A stretch of DNA of 12,698 bases from Parvibaculum sp036499025 (GCA_036499025.1 DASYEM010000018.1:1-12698); one strand, 5' to 3'; shown: positions 1 through 6,608, counted from the stretch's first letter. Notes: generated by a model not told the origin, from the sequence alone. Program-made: numbers and translations.

Positions 1-1
1 G

Positions 2-133
2 CCCTCGGGCGCGCCTGTGTTGCGCCGCGCCCGTTTTGAGGTGAAGCCCTGGGAGCCTGGCGCGGAGCCCTCGCTCAGTGAACCTGTTTTTGAGGGCATT
101 CCCTCCTTCCCTCATCAGGCTCCTTCCGCCTAA
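2..133 (+). CDS. possible C-terminal end of an upstream gene (unidentified)
   Basis: An open frame enters from the left edge and ends at TAA 131-133. It encodes about 43 residues with a proline- and glutamate-rich tail ending in PHQAPSA. I do not recognise it, no motif is visible, and its third-position base bias is weaker than in the neighbouring genes. It could be the tail of a real upstream gene or chance openness in GC-rich DNA. A short inverted repeat, TTCCGC 124-129 with GCGGAA 144-149, spans its stop codon but has no T tract. The rest of 134-198 is the amidase leader, and I see no convincing promoter there. Confidence 0.22.
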   Translation, partial: PSGAPVLRRARFEVKPWEPGAEPSLSEPVFEGIPSFPHQAPSA

Positions 134-198
134 GCTCTCCTCTGCGGAAAGGCGAGCCGTCGAGAGCCCGCCGCCGAAGGCACGGAGGGGGTTTCTGA

Positions 199-1626
199 GT
201 GGCTATTTCCGAATATGCGTCCCATGACGGGCTCGGGCTCGCGGCATTGGTAAAAGCGGGCGATGTGACGCCCACCGAACTTGCCGAAGAGGCGATCGCC
301 CGCATCGAGAAGCACAATCCCCAGCTCAATGCCGTTGTAACGAAGCTCTATGAGCAAGGCCGGGCGATGGCCAAGGCCCCCGCCAATGGACCGTTTCATG
401 GCGTGCCGTTTTTGCTGAAGGACGCATTCGGCGATATGGCGGGCACGGCGACGCGCGACGGCTCGCGCTTTCGATCAGGTGAACCCGCCAAGCACGACTC
501 GACGCTGGCGGCGCGCTTCAAAGCCTCAGGCGTGGTCATTCTCGGCAAGACCAATGTGCCCGAATACACGCTTCTGCCGACGACCGAGTCCGCGCTTTAC
601 GGCGCGGCCTGCAATCCATGGAACACGGCGCACTCGACCGGCGGCTCATCGGGCGGTGCCGGATCGGCTGTCGCTGCCGGCTTTGTGCCAGTCGCTCATG
701 CCAATGACAGCGGCGGCTCGATCCGCATTCCGGCGTCGGCTTGCGGCCTTGTCGGCATGAAACCGACGCGCGGGCGCAATCCGCTCGGCCCGGATTTCGG
801 TGACGTGGTCGCGGGACTTTGCAGCGAACATGTGCTGACGCGCTCGGTACGCGACAGCGCCGCCATGCTCGATTGCACTCAAGGGCCTGAGATTGGCGAT
901 CCCTATTATGCGCCGCCCGTCGAACGACCTTACCTCGAAGAAATTTCGCGTAAGCCGGGCAAGCTGCGCATCGCCTTCAGCAGCAGCGATCTCGACGGCA
1001 AGAAGTTTCATCCCGAATGCGTCGCTGGTGTCGAACAGACGGCCAAGCTCCTCGCCGATCTCGGTCATGAGATCGTCGAAGCGGCGCCGCCGATTGCGCC
1101 GGGCGAAGCAGCAGGTATCTTCCTGCCCATATGGGCGACCTATCTCGCCTGGGATATCGATGCAGAGACAGCGCGTCGTGGCCGTCCGCCGAAGGAAGAC
1201 GAGTTGCAAGGCCTCACATGGGGCTTTTACGAGATCGGCAAGAGCGTGACGGGCGCGCAGTTCCTGGCCTTGCGCGAACAGGCACAGCTCATGTCGCGCC
1301 GTATCGCGCAGTTCATGCAGACGCATGACGTGTGGTTGACGCCGACGCTCGCGACGCCACCGATCAAGAACGGCGTCATCGATCTCGGCGAACGCGATCC
1401 GCTGGTCGGATTCCTGCCGCTGGCCGATTACGTGCCGTTCACGCCGGTGCAGAATCTGACCGGTCAACCCGCCATCTCGCTGCCGCTGCATTGGTCTGCG
1501 GATGGGCTGCCGGTCGGCATGATGTTCTCGGGCCGCTTCGGCGACGAGGCGACCTTGTTTCGTCTCGCGGCGCAGCTTGAAACCGCCCGCCCTTGGAAAG
1601 ACAAGTATCCGAAAAACTGGAATTGA
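199..1626 (+). CDS. amidase-signature hydrolase, NylA-like (first of tandem pair)
   Basis: This is a 475-residue serine hydrolase of the amidase signature family, a typical length. The Ser-cisSer-Lys triad is visible: Lys74 in the LLKDAFG segment, GGSSGG at 148-153 (Ser150 as cis-Ser), and nucleophile Ser174 in the segment DSGGSIRIP at 170-178. The conserved C-terminal block begins at NLTGQPAISLPL (419). The triad spacing matches the 6-aminohexanoate cyclic-dimer hydrolase (NylA) branch, but natural substrates in this branch are mostly unknown, so only 'C-N amide hydrolase' is safe. There is no signal peptide, so it should be cytoplasmic. The GTG start at 199 follows a strong GGAGG at 184-188, and no ATG lies nearby in frame. 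It sits 11 bp upstream of a paralogous amidase and is probably co-transcribed with it. Confidence 0.9.
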   Translation: MAISEYASHDGLGLAALVKAGDVTPTELAEEAIARIEKHNPQLNAVVTKLYEQGRAMAKAPANGPFHGVPFLLKDAFGDMAGTATRDGSRFRSGEPAKHDSTLAARFKASGVVILGKTNVPEYTLLPTTESALYGAACNPWNTAHSTGGSSGGAGSAVAAGFVPVAHANDSGGSIRIPASACGLVGMKPTRGRNPLGPDFGDVVAGLCSEHVLTRSVRDSAAMLDCTQGPEIGDPYYAPPVERPYLEEISRKPGKLRIAFSSSDLDGKKFHPECVAGVEQTAKLLADLGHEIVEAAPPIAPGEAAGIFLPIWATYLAWDIDAETARRGRPPKEDELQGLTWGFYEIGKSVTGAQFLALREQAQLMSRRIAQFMQTHDVWLTPTLATPPIKNGVIDLGERDPLVGFLPLADYVPFTPVQNLTGQPAISLPLHWSADGLPVGMMFSGRFGDEATLFRLAAQLETARPWKDKYPKNWN

Positions 1627-1630
1627 GGGA
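1625..1630 (+). promoter_or_regulatory. ribosome binding site of second amidase
   Basis: GAGGGA overlaps the TGA stop of the first amidase and lies seven bases before ATG 1638. It fixes this start over the longer in-frame option and suggests translational coupling between the two genes. Confidence 0.6.
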
Positions 1631-1637
1631 CAACCAC

Positions 1638-3068
1638 ATGAGCTTCCCCGACTATGTAAATTACGACGGCATCGGCCTTGGTGCATTGGTGGCCAAAGGC
1701 GAAGTCTCGCCGCTGGAGCTTGCGGATGCCGCCATCGAGCGTATCGAGAAACACAACGAGGCGCTCAACGCCGTTGTGCATAAGGGCTATGACGATGCGC
1801 GCGCCGCCGCGAAGGGCAAGCTGCCTGACGGTCCGTTCAAGGGCGTGCCGTTTCTCATCAAGGATCTCGGTACTGAAGTGAAAGGCTGGCCGCGCACCAG
1901 CGGCAGCCGTTTCGTTTCCGATGTTGTCGACGATCACGACAGCGAACTCGTGAGGCGCTTTCGCGCTTCGGGCGTCGTGCTTGTCGGCAAGACCAATACA
2001 CCGGAATACGGCATTACCGGCACGACGGAGTCCGCCCTGCTCGGACCTTGCCGTTCTCCGTGGAACACCAACCATATCGCGGGCGGTTCATCGGGCGGCG
2101 CGGCGTCCGCCGTCGCCGCCGGCATCGTGCCGCTGGCTCATGCCAGCGATGGGTTGGGCTCGATCCGCATTCCTGCCGCTTGCTGCGGTCTTGTCGGCAT
2201 GAAGATCACGCGCGACCGCAATCCTCAGGGGCCGAATGATTATGATCGCGCCATCGGCTTCAGTGTCGATCACGTTGTAAGCCGCACTGTGCGCGACAGT
2301 GCCGCGATGCTCGACGCGACCGGCTACCCAGAACGCGCCTCACCCTATGCGCCGCCGCCCAAGGCGCGACCCTATATGGAAGAAATCACCCAATCGCCGG
2401 GCAAGCTCAAGATTGCCTGGTCGAGCGAAACGCCGAACGGTCGTCCCATCGATCCCGAAATTCAGGCGGCGCTTGAGCGCACCGTCGCTTTGCTGAAGGG
2501 CCTCGGCCACGAACTTGTCCCGCGCGGACTTGGCGTCGACTATCGCACGCTCTATCAGGCGCAGGCCTGCGTGTCGGGCTCGAACTTCGCCGCAGGCATG
2601 GGCCGTCTCATCGCCAAGAAAGGCCGCGAGCCGGAGCCGAACGAACTCGAGCCGCTGACATGGGCGGCGATGAAGGGCGGGCGCAAGCTCACCGGCGATC
2701 AAGCCATGTGGGGCTGGCAGACGCTGCGTCTCCTCAACCGCGAAATTCTCGAAACCTTCGAGGAGTTCGACGTTTATCTCTCGCCTGTCATGGGCACGCC
2801 GCCGCCGGAAATCGGCTTTGTCGATCCGGTCAATCTGCCGCCGCGCGAAGTCAACAAGCGGCAAGGCCAGGTTTTTCCCTTCACCCCGCCTTTCAACTTC
2901 ACCGGTCAGCCCTCGCTTTCGCTGCCGCTCTGGATGAGCGAAAGCGGATTGCCGGTCGGGATGATGTTCACCGGCCGCTACGCCGACGAAGCGAGCTTGT
3001 TCCGTCTCGCTGGGCAGCTCGAGAAAGAGCAGCCGTGGAAAGACCGGCGCCCGAAGGTCTGGAACTAA
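1638..3068 (+). CDS. amidase-signature hydrolase (second of tandem pair) with altered oxyanion loop
   Basis: This is a 476-residue paralogue of the preceding gene, alignable end to end (for example ERIEKHN, LNAVV, GVPFLIKD, GGSSGG, NFTGQPSLSLPL). Lys75, the GGSSGG serines (149-154) and nucleophile Ser175 are kept. However, the loop before the nucleophile reads DGLGSIRIP (171-179), where the family normally has a glycine at the position of Leu173 (FAAH: D-I-G-G-S). A C-C pair (182-183) follows. The open frame extends 15 codons upstream to 1593 inside the first amidase, but ATG 1638 is preferred. It has GAGGGA at 1625-1630 seven bases upstream, and its protein starts in register with the paralogue. 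It is probably cytoplasmic and the substrate is unknown. The pair looks like a tandem duplication followed by divergence. Confidence 0.9.
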   Translation: MSFPDYVNYDGIGLGALVAKGEVSPLELADAAIERIEKHNEALNAVVHKGYDDARAAAKGKLPDGPFKGVPFLIKDLGTEVKGWPRTSGSRFVSDVVDDHDSELVRRFRASGVVLVGKTNTPEYGITGTTESALLGPCRSPWNTNHIAGGSSGGAASAVAAGIVPLAHASDGLGSIRIPAACCGLVGMKITRDRNPQGPNDYDRAIGFSVDHVVSRTVRDSAAMLDATGYPERASPYAPPPKARPYMEEITQSPGKLKIAWSSETPNGRPIDPEIQAALERTVALLKGLGHELVPRGLGVDYRTLYQAQACVSGSNFAAGMGRLIAKKGREPEPNELEPLTWAAMKGGRKLTGDQAMWGWQTLRLLNREILETFEEFDVYLSPVMGTPPPEIGFVDPVNLPPREVNKRQGQVFPFTPPFNFTGQPSLSLPLWMSESGLPVGMMFTGRYADEASLFRLAGQLEKEQPWKDRRPKVWN

Positions 3069-3078
3069 CCGCAATGCT

Positions 3079-3101
3079 GTCCCGGGGCTTGCCCCCGGGA
3101 C
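3079..3101. repeat. GC-rich palindrome, REP-like and/or terminator
   Basis: A perfect 9-bp inverted repeat, GTCCCGGGG (3079-3087) and CCCCGGGAC (3093-3101), encloses the 5-base loop CTTGC. It starts 10 bp after the second amidase stop. The arms and the CTTG centre resemble the short dispersed palindromes common between genes in Alphaproteobacteria; that comparison is from memory. The hairpin could end amidase transcription, although only a short T run (3105-3107) follows, so it is not a textbook intrinsic terminator. Confidence 0.6.
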
Positions 3102-3105
3102 CCAT

Positions 3106-3135
3106 TTGCCGCCCCGGCCCTCTTCGCGCTACAAA
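3106..3135 (+). promoter_or_regulatory. candidate trmFO promoter driving a leaderless transcript
   Basis: A -35-like TTGCCG (3106-3111, 4 of 6 to consensus) and a -10-like TACAAA (3130-3135, 4 of 6) are separated by 18 bp. The expected start site, seven bases past the -10, is 3142, which is the A of the trmFO ATG. No Shine-Dalgarno sequence is visible before that ATG, which fits a leaderless mRNA. Both boxes are imperfect, so this is a proposal. Confidence 0.4.
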
Positions 3136-3141
3136 GCGCCC

Positions 3142-4536
3142 ATGAGCAGCACCCCAAAACCCGTTCACGTTATCGGCGCCGGCATGGCCGGTTCGGAAGC
3201 CGCATGGGCGCTTGCCAATGCAGGCGTGCCGGTTGTCCTTCACGAAATGCGGCCCGTCGTCAAAACCGACGCGCACCAGACCGAAGGCTTTGCCGAGCTT
3301 GTTTGTTCAAATTCTTTCCGCTCCGACGACGCCGAACAGAATGCCGTTGGTCTTCTCCACGAAGAGATGCGCCGCGCCGGTTCGTTGACCATGGAAGCAG
3401 CCAATCTCGCCAAGGTTCCGGCCGGTGGTGCGCTGGCCGTCGACCGTGACAATTTCTCGGCCTATGTGACTGAAAAACTGACGGCCCATCCACTCGTCAC
3501 CGTCGAGCGTGGCGAGATCGCAGGTTTGCCGCCTGCCGATTGGGACAGCGTCATCGTTTCGACGGGTCCCCTCACCTCGCCCGCTCTCGGGGAGGCCATT
3601 GCCTCGCTGACCGGAGCCGAGGAGCTTGCCTTTTTCGACGCCATCGCGCCCATCGTTTATCGCGACAGTATCGATATGTCTGTCTGCTGGTTCCAGTCGC
3701 GCTACGACAAGGTCGGCCCCGGCGGCAACGGCAAGGACTATATCAATTGCCCGATGACGCGCGAGCAATATGAGATTTTCATCCGTGAACTGATTGAAGG
3801 TGAAAAAGGCGACTTCAAGGAATGGGAAAAGAACACGCCCTATTTCGAAGGCTGTCTGCCGATTGAGGTCATGGCGGAGCGCGGCGCAGAAACCCTTCGC
3901 TTCGGTCCCATGAAGCCGGTCGGGCTCACCAATGAACACGACCCGCAGGTAAAGCCCTATGCGATCATTCAGCTCCGTCAGGACAATGCGCTTGGCACGC
4001 TCTACAATATGGTCGGCTTTCAGACCAAGTTGAAGCATGGCGGACAGACACGCGTCTTCCGCACCATTCCCGGCCTTGAGAACGCGGAATTCGCGCGTCT
4101 CGGCGGGCTTCACCGAAACACGTTCCTGAACAGCCCGAAACTTCTCGACGGACTGATGCGCCTGAAGCTCGATCCGCGTTTGCGTTTCGCGGGGCAAGTC
4201 ACGGGCGTTGAAGGCTACGTCGAAAGCGCCGCCATGGGTCTGCTCGCCGGCCGTTTCGCCGCCGCCGAACGCCAAGGCCGTGCGCCTTCCATGCCGCCGC
4301 GCACCACGGCGCTCGGTGCGCTGCTCGCCCACATCACCGGGGATGCCAATGCCGAGACGTTCCAGCCGATGAACGTCAATTTCGGGCTCTTCCCCGAAGT
4401 CGAGGTAGGGCTAGATGAAAACGGCAAACGACCGCGCGGCAAAGCCAAGGGCCCGGCGCGCAAGCGCGCGTATACCTCGCGCGCCTTACGTGACCTCGAA
4501 GGCTGGCTCAATCCTCGCGCTGAAGCGGCGGAATAG
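3142..4536 (+). CDS. trmFO: methylenetetrahydrofolate-tRNA-(uracil-5-)-methyltransferase TrmFO
   Basis: A 464-residue cytoplasmic FAD enzyme that makes 5-methyluridine at tRNA position 54, using 5,10-methylenetetrahydrofolate as carbon donor and flavin as reductant. The N-terminal dinucleotide-binding motif is GAGMAG (12-17), followed by HEMRP (34-38). The two cysteines known to matter in Bacillus TrmFO are both present: LVCSNSFRSDDAEQNAVG carries Cys55 and FEGCLPIEVMA carries Cys238. Other family blocks are RFGPMKPVGL, MVGFQTKLKHGGQ and the C-terminal FQPMNVNFGLFPE. A longer frame opens at TTG 3106, but ATG 3142 fits the family N-terminus. No ribosome binding site precedes it. It is convergent with the next gene: its TAG ends at 4536 and the opposite stop begins at 4537. 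Confidence 0.96.
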   Translation: MSSTPKPVHVIGAGMAGSEAAWALANAGVPVVLHEMRPVVKTDAHQTEGFAELVCSNSFRSDDAEQNAVGLLHEEMRRAGSLTMEAANLAKVPAGGALAVDRDNFSAYVTEKLTAHPLVTVERGEIAGLPPADWDSVIVSTGPLTSPALGEAIASLTGAEELAFFDAIAPIVYRDSIDMSVCWFQSRYDKVGPGGNGKDYINCPMTREQYEIFIRELIEGEKGDFKEWEKNTPYFEGCLPIEVMAERGAETLRFGPMKPVGLTNEHDPQVKPYAIIQLRQDNALGTLYNMVGFQTKLKHGGQTRVFRTIPGLENAEFARLGGLHRNTFLNSPKLLDGLMRLKLDPRLRFAGQVTGVEGYVESAAMGLLAGRFAAAERQGRAPSMPPRTTALGALLAHITGDANAETFQPMNVNFGLFPEVEVGLDENGKRPRGKAKGPARKRAYTSRALRDLEGWLNPRAEAAE

Positions 4537-5394
4537 TCAGAAACGACCCGTTAGTTTCCGGCTCATCAGCCGCATCTGCCGCCGAAAGGCGGGCACTTCG
4601 GTTGCCTCGCGAAACGGATCGAAGCCCGGCACGGTCATCAGATCGAGATAACGGTCGCAAAGCGAGGCCGGAAGCAATGCGGGCAAGAGGTTCCGTTCCA
4701 CTTTCCCAAGTGCGCGCGCTTCTCTCAGCAGCGTCCGAGCCCTGCCCGCTATTTCGTTCACGATGGCCCGCAGCCCTTCCGACATTTCACCGGCAAAAAT
4801 CCGATGCGGATCGACGTCGTGGCGGCGCAGCAGATCGAGCGGCAGGTAAAGCCGCCCCTGCGATGCGTGTATCGGTAAGGCGCGCAACAGGCCGGTCAAC
4901 GCGTAGGCGATTCCGGCAAGCCGTATCGCCTCGGTTGCCGTTGAATTCCCATCTTCATCCAGCGCCATCGCCGCCAGCATCATCAACCCCGAAGACGTTC
5001 CTTCGCCATAGGCTTCCAGCGCCGTCATATCCTCGAACGGCTCATCGTCAAGATCGCGCTCGCGTGCGTCGATCAATGCAACGAGCCGTGCGGCCGGAAA
5101 CGTCTCCCGCGTCCAGGTCTCAGCCAAAGCAACAGCGGCTTCATGCCCGCGCACGTCGCCTTTGGCGATGCCGTCGATCGTCTCGCGCCACCATTGCAGG
5201 CGGATCCGCCCCAGCATCGTTTCACTCACCGTTTCGCGAACGCGTGCGATTTCGGCATTGAACGCGTAAAGCGCAATCAGCGCCGCGCGCCTTTCCGCAG
5301 GCGCGACGAGCGCCGTCAGAAACCGGTCATGATCGAGCCGCCTGACAATATCAAGGCAGGCCATCATGCTTTCGTCGAGCGAAGTTGCACTCAT
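4537..5394 (-). CDS. squalene/phytoene-synthase-fold protein, NDUFAF6-like (likely non-catalytic)
   Basis: A 285-residue all-alpha prenyltransferase-fold protein of the squalene/phytoene synthase family, in the branch that includes the human mitochondrial complex I assembly factor NDUFAF6. Both Mg-diphosphate motifs are gone. Where true synthases have DDxxD, this protein has YAFNAEIARVRE (43-54). Where they have the second DxxxD, it has GLLRALPIHASQGRLYLP (168-185), with Ala172 and His176 replacing the aspartates. GRIRLQWWRETID (62-74) is the family hallmark. It is therefore unlikely to make squalene or phytoene, and a role in complex I biogenesis is inferred from homology. ATG 5394 is chosen because the longer frame (start at 5460) would run through the hairpin at 5413-5440. 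No promoter of its own is visible, so expression may depend on read-through from upstream. Confidence 0.85.
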   Translation of the reverse strand: MSATSLDESMMACLDIVRRLDHDRFLTALVAPAERRAALIALYAFNAEIARVRETVSETMLGRIRLQWWRETIDGIAKGDVRGHEAAVALAETWTRETFPAARLVALIDARERDLDDEPFEDMTALEAYGEGTSSGLMMLAAMALDEDGNSTATEAIRLAGIAYALTGLLRALPIHASQGRLYLPLDLLRRHDVDPHRIFAGEMSEGLRAIVNEIAGRARTLLREARALGKVERNLLPALLPASLCDRYLDLMTVPGFDPFREATEVPAFRRQMRLMSRKLTGRF

Positions 5395-5412
5395 CTTGTC
5401 TACTCGAATGGA

Positions 5413-5440
5413 AACGGGGCCGCCTTTCGACAGCCCCGTT
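5413..5440 (-). terminator. hairpin terminator after the PuuD-type gene
   Basis: Read on the minus strand, AACGGGGC (5440-5433) pairs perfectly with GCCCCGTT (5420-5413) around a 12-base loop. It lies 20 bp past the stop of the PuuD-type gene. The sequence after it (TCCATTCG) has little U tract, so termination may be partial. That would allow read-through into the NDUFAF6-like gene, which starts 18 bp further on. Confidence 0.55.
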
Positions 5441-5460
5441 CCGTCGAAATTCAACAGCAA

Positions 5461-6063
5461 TCAATAGATATTCTGCGCCGAAACCATGGCGAAAAGCATC
5501 GGGATCGAGAGCATCGTGTTGATACGCGAGAACTGCCCCGCCAGCTTTGCCGCTTTGGGCTTTTGGTCGGCGGCGGCGTCCACGATGCCGAGGGCTATTT
5601 TCTGGTTCGGCCAAATCACGAACCAGACGTTGAACCACATGATCGTGCCGAGCCACATGCCGATGCCGATGGCGATATCCTTGGGAACAGCGAAGCCTTC
5701 GGCAGCGCCGAGCGTCACGGCGTCGGCCAGATAACCATTCATCTGCGCCAGAATGAGGCCGAGGACAATGGTGCTCATCGCGCTCCAGCGGAACCAAAAC
5801 AACGCGGCAGGCGAGATGACTTTGCTGATCGCCGGCTTCTGATCGTCCGGGATTTTGGGCATGCTGGGAGTTTGAACGAAGTTGAAATACCAGAGCAGGC
5901 CGATCCACATCACACCGCTCGCCACATGCAACCAGCGGATGATAAATGCCCCGAACGGATGGTCGATTGTGCCGCCCCAGTTCAGATACATGAGCAGCGG
6001 AATGATCGTCAGCACGAAACCGGCAATCACCGTATTCCTGAGCGATGATAAAATGGCAGCCAT
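5461..6063 (-). CDS. stand-alone PuuD-type integral membrane protein (urate hydroxylase membrane-domain family)
   Basis: A 200-residue membrane protein with about five hydrophobic segments (roughly 12-28, 41-61, 88-109, 131-151, 183-196). The second carries RWLHVASGVMWIGLL, with His46 as a possible heme or metal ligand, and the segment near 144-155 carries NVWFVIWPNQK, a hallmark of the PuuD membrane domain. Canonical PuuD proteins add a C-terminal cytochrome c domain. Here there is no CxxCH, so urate oxidation is doubtful; I would call it a PuuD-domain protein of unknown function. ATG 6063 is preferred over the longer frame from 6093, because AAGGGGAA (6077-6070) sits just upstream. It is flanked by terminators on both sides and so is probably monocistronic, lying between the NDUFAF3-like and NDUFAF6-like genes. 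Confidence 0.8.
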   Translation of the reverse strand: MAAILSSLRNTVIAGFVLTIIPLLMYLNWGGTIDHPFGAFIIRWLHVASGVMWIGLLWYFNFVQTPSMPKIPDDQKPAISKVISPAALFWFRWSAMSTIVLGLILAQMNGYLADAVTLGAAEGFAVPKDIAIGIGMWLGTIMWFNVWFVIWPNQKIALGIVDAAADQKPKAAKLAGQFSRINTMLSIPMLFAMVSAQNIY

Positions 6064-6069
6064 TGAGTG

Positions 6070-6077
6070 TTCCCCTT
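6070..6077 (-). promoter_or_regulatory. ribosome binding site deciding the PuuD-type start
   Basis: AAGGGGAA on the minus strand ends six bases before ATG 6063 and supports that start over the in-frame ATG 30 bases further upstream. Confidence 0.6.
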
Positions 6078-6140
6078 GTTCTTCCATCGACACGGTCGCT
6101 GCGCGCGATGGCTGTGGCCCAGCGAGTGGGCGGCGAGCTT

Positions 6141-6176
6141 ATTTCCGCGTGACGACTCACGCGTGACAACGAGTCG
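6141..6176 (-). promoter_or_regulatory. candidate promoter/operator of the PuuD-type gene
   Basis: On the minus strand, TTGTCA (6169-6164, 5 of 6 to the -35 consensus) is followed after 17 bp by GGAAAT (6146-6141), a weak -10. The same stretch holds a direct repeat CGCGTGAC (6146-6153 and 6160-6167, plus-strand reading), the palindrome TCACGCGTGA (6157-6166) and an inverted pair CGACTC/GAGTCG (6153-6158, 6171-6176). The repeats fall in the promoter spacer and -35, which is where an operator would lie. The elements are visible; the regulatory role is inferred. Confidence 0.35.
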
Positions 6177-6210
6177 CGCCCCTTGCCGCAAAGCTAGAAT
6201 TTCCAAGGAC

Positions 6211-6238
6211 AAAAGCCAAGCGTTCCGGTTCGCTCGGC
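6211..6238 (-). terminator. intrinsic terminator of the yajC-secDF operon
   Basis: On the minus strand, GCCGAGCG (6238-6231) pairs with CGCTTGGC (6222-6215) with one G-U wobble and an 8-base loop. TTTT (6214-6211) follows. It begins one base after the Mth938-gene stop and closes the operon. Confidence 0.75.
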
Positions 6239-6239
6239 C

Positions 6240-6608
6240 TTACGGAACGGCGATCAGCGCCGCAGCGACGCGCCGATCTTCGGAGCGCAGCACGTTATAA
6301 GTACGGCAGGCGGCGCCCGTATCCATAAAATCAGGAATGATTCGCAAGTTTTCAAGATAGATCGTCAGGTTCTTCGAGAAGCGCGCAAAGCTCGCTCCGC
6401 CACCGACGATCAGAAAATCGAACTCATCGGCGCTTTCGACAACCGGCGCGAGCGAGGCGGCATCCGCTTCCATCAACGATGCGACCGGCCATGGATAAAG
6501 GCCGCGACGGGTCAGAAGAATGGAGCCCTCGAAGCGTTGCGAAGCCAATCGAAAGCCGAAGTCGCCATAGGCCTCGATCAGCGGTTGGCCGTCGAAGCGA
6601 GCTTTCAT
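6240..6608 (-). CDS. Mth938-domain protein, NDUFAF3-like
   Basis: A 122-residue single-domain protein covering the whole Mth938/DUF498 fold. Family blocks are FGFRLASQRFEGSILLT (17-33), GLYPWPV (36-42), the glycine-rich LIVGGGASF (66-74) and MDTGAACRTYNVLRSEDRR (95-113). The human relative NDUFAF3 is a mitochondrial complex I assembly factor, and in alphaproteobacteria the gene is typically found beside secF, as here. The biochemical activity is unknown. Its ATG (6608-6606) overlaps the TGA of secF by one base (TGATG), so translation is likely coupled. It is the last gene of the operon. It has no signal peptide or membrane segment and is probably cytoplasmic, acting at the inner face of the membrane. 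Confidence 0.9.
   Translation of the reverse strand: MKARFDGQPLIEAYGDFGFRLASQRFEGSILLTRRGLYPWPVASLMEADAASLAPVVESADEFDFLIVGGGASFARFSKNLTIYLENLRIIPDFMDTGAACRTYNVLRSEDRRVAAALIAVP

Noticed and set aside
92..105. Small hairpin GAGGG-CATT-CCCTC as a terminator of an upstream gene
   Set aside because: The stem is only 5 bp. The T run lies before it, not after it, on the plus strand, and no T run follows it on the minus strand.
646..1686. 346-codon minus-strand frame opposite the first amidase
   Set aside because: It is a shadow of a gene with an intact catalytic triad, and its product is Arg-rich.
3307..4332. 341-codon minus-strand frame opposite trmFO
   Set aside because: trmFO is complete with both key cysteines. 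The antisense frame has no recognisable domain or ribosome binding site.
4537..5394. Calling this gene a hopanoid or carotenoid biosynthesis enzyme
   Set aside because: Both diphosphate-binding aspartate motifs are missing and no other isoprenoid gene is nearby.
5143..6048. 301-codon plus-strand frame opposite the PuuD-type and NDUFAF6-like genes
   Set aside because: It spans two minus-strand genes and the hairpin between them, and its His/Arg/Asp-rich composition marks a shadow.
5461..6063. Calling the membrane protein a urate hydroxylase (puuD)
   Set aside because: It has the membrane-domain hallmarks but no CxxCH cytochrome c domain and no purine-degradation neighbours, so only the domain family is supported.
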